A stretch of DNA of 5,380 nucleotides, from positions 1 to 5,380 of the forward strand of contig JALWEL010000027.1 of the NCBI GenBank assembly GCA_027014065.1, given 5' to 3'. This stretch comes from DHVE2 group archaeon (GTDB taxonomy: Archaea; Thermoplasmatota; Thermoplasmata; Thermoplasmatales; Aciduliprofundaceae). The notes beneath the pieces are model-generated. The model searched no databases, was not told where the DNA came from, and was given only the letters and a program-made list of their open reading frames with translations. A program made the position numbers and the translations under genes. Positions 5,126 to 5,380 of the stretch are shown here, one piece after another. The first letter of the stretch is position 1. Each line of letters starts with the position of its first letter.

Positions 5126-5380
5126 AGCCTACCTCCTTCATAAACACCTCTTCCAAATTGTCCAACTCTTCCACGATTTTCACAATTTTCCCGTCTTTTA
5201 TTATTCCGACCCGGGTGCATAATTTCTTTGCAATTTCAAGTATGTGAGTTGCCATGAATATGGTGTTCCCTTTGGAAATGAAATCTTCCAGAACTTTTTT
5301 CATAACCCTCTGATACACAGGATCCAGATTTATGAATGGCTCATCCAAAAAGAGAATTTTAGGCTCATGCATGAGTGCTG
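5103..5380 (-). CDS. ABC transporter ATP-binding protein, C-terminal part (5' end beyond window)
   Basis: The last 92 residues of an ABC ATPase are visible; the Walker A, Q-loop and signature motif lie beyond the right edge. In order one sees ALMHEPKILFLDEP (Walker B with catalytic Glu), the D-loop INLDP (Asn where many relatives have Gly), a helix, then TIFMATHILEIAKKL with the H-loop histidine, and the strand pair VGIIKDGKIVKI. The tail LDNLEEVFMKEVG is the kind found in exporter-type (ABC-2) ATPases. The methionine at 5370-5372 is internal, not the start: the frame stays open to the edge and the Ala-Leu before it fits the family. It powers the permease encoded immediately downstream, with a 23-nt overlap showing co-translation. 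Confidence 0.95.
   Translation of the reverse strand, partial: ALMHEPKILFLDEPFINLDPVYQRVMKKVLEDFISKGNTIFMATHILEIAKKLCTRVGIIKDGKIVKIVEELDNLEEVFMKEVGYAEVLPD
5131..5138 (-). promoter_or_regulatory. Strong Shine-Dalgarno sequence of the permease gene
   Basis: AAGGAGGT on the minus strand lies 5 nt before the ATG at 5123-5125, within the end of the ATPase gene. It fixes the permease start and should give efficient translation from the shared mRNA. Confidence 0.8.

Noticed and set aside
5370..5372. ATG as the real start of the ATPase gene
   Set aside because: It lies directly before Walker B, so a protein starting here would lack the ATP-binding half; the frame is open to the window edge.

Overview
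The window reads as archaeal chromosome, most likely a thermophilic or acidophilic euryarchaeon of the Thermoplasmata/Aciduliprofundum type; this placement is inference. Supporting signs are AT-rich TATA boxes about 24-28 nt upstream of start codons that have almost no leader, oligo-T tracts as the only terminator-like signals, an archaeal-type Tsr3 (16S rRNA aminocarboxypropyltransferase), a DtxR-family regulator, and surface proteins built as signal peptide, sequon-bearing ectodomain, single C-terminal membrane anchor and basic tail. No rRNA, tRNA, CRISPR array, insertion sequence or phage gene is visible, and the gene content looks like ordinary core and accessory chromosome.

Left part (1-1874, all on the minus strand). 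The order in transcription is a DtxR/MntR-like metal-dependent repressor, a YggS/PROSC-type PLP homeostasis protein, and Tsr3. They are packed with a 4-nt ATGA overlap and a 14-nt overlap, so they are almost certainly one operon driven by a TATA box near 1898. After a 74-nt gap comes a PAS-domain protein that runs off the left edge and seems to have its own leaderless promoter.

Middle (1875-3776). A 127-nt divergent intergenic region holds back-to-back promoters, a tandem 13-nt repeat with a 19-bp period and a short inverted repeat around the regulator's TATA box. To its right, on the plus strand, are two surface proteins of unknown function. The first is a 378-aa His/Met-rich, heavily sequon-bearing protein with a probable internal duplication. 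The second is a 187-aa protein with one canonical EF-hand-type calcium loop. Each has a C-terminal membrane anchor and its own promoter, and a T-rich terminator lies between them.

Right part (3773-5380, minus strand). This is a two-gene ABC exporter: the C-terminal part of an ATPase (truncated by the window edge) and a 450-aa permease with about 12 membrane segments. The two overlap by 23 nt, and the permease has a strong Shine-Dalgarno sequence. The permease is convergent with the calcium-loop gene, and their stop codons share the tetranucleotide TTAA.

The most interesting open points are a non-canonical metal-ligand set in the DtxR-like protein, its divergent arrangement with a His/Met-rich surface protein, the paired repeat upstream of that surface gene, and an N-terminal CxxCH motif on the apparently cytoplasmic PAS protein. 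Nothing here amounts to a clear new defence or mobile system.
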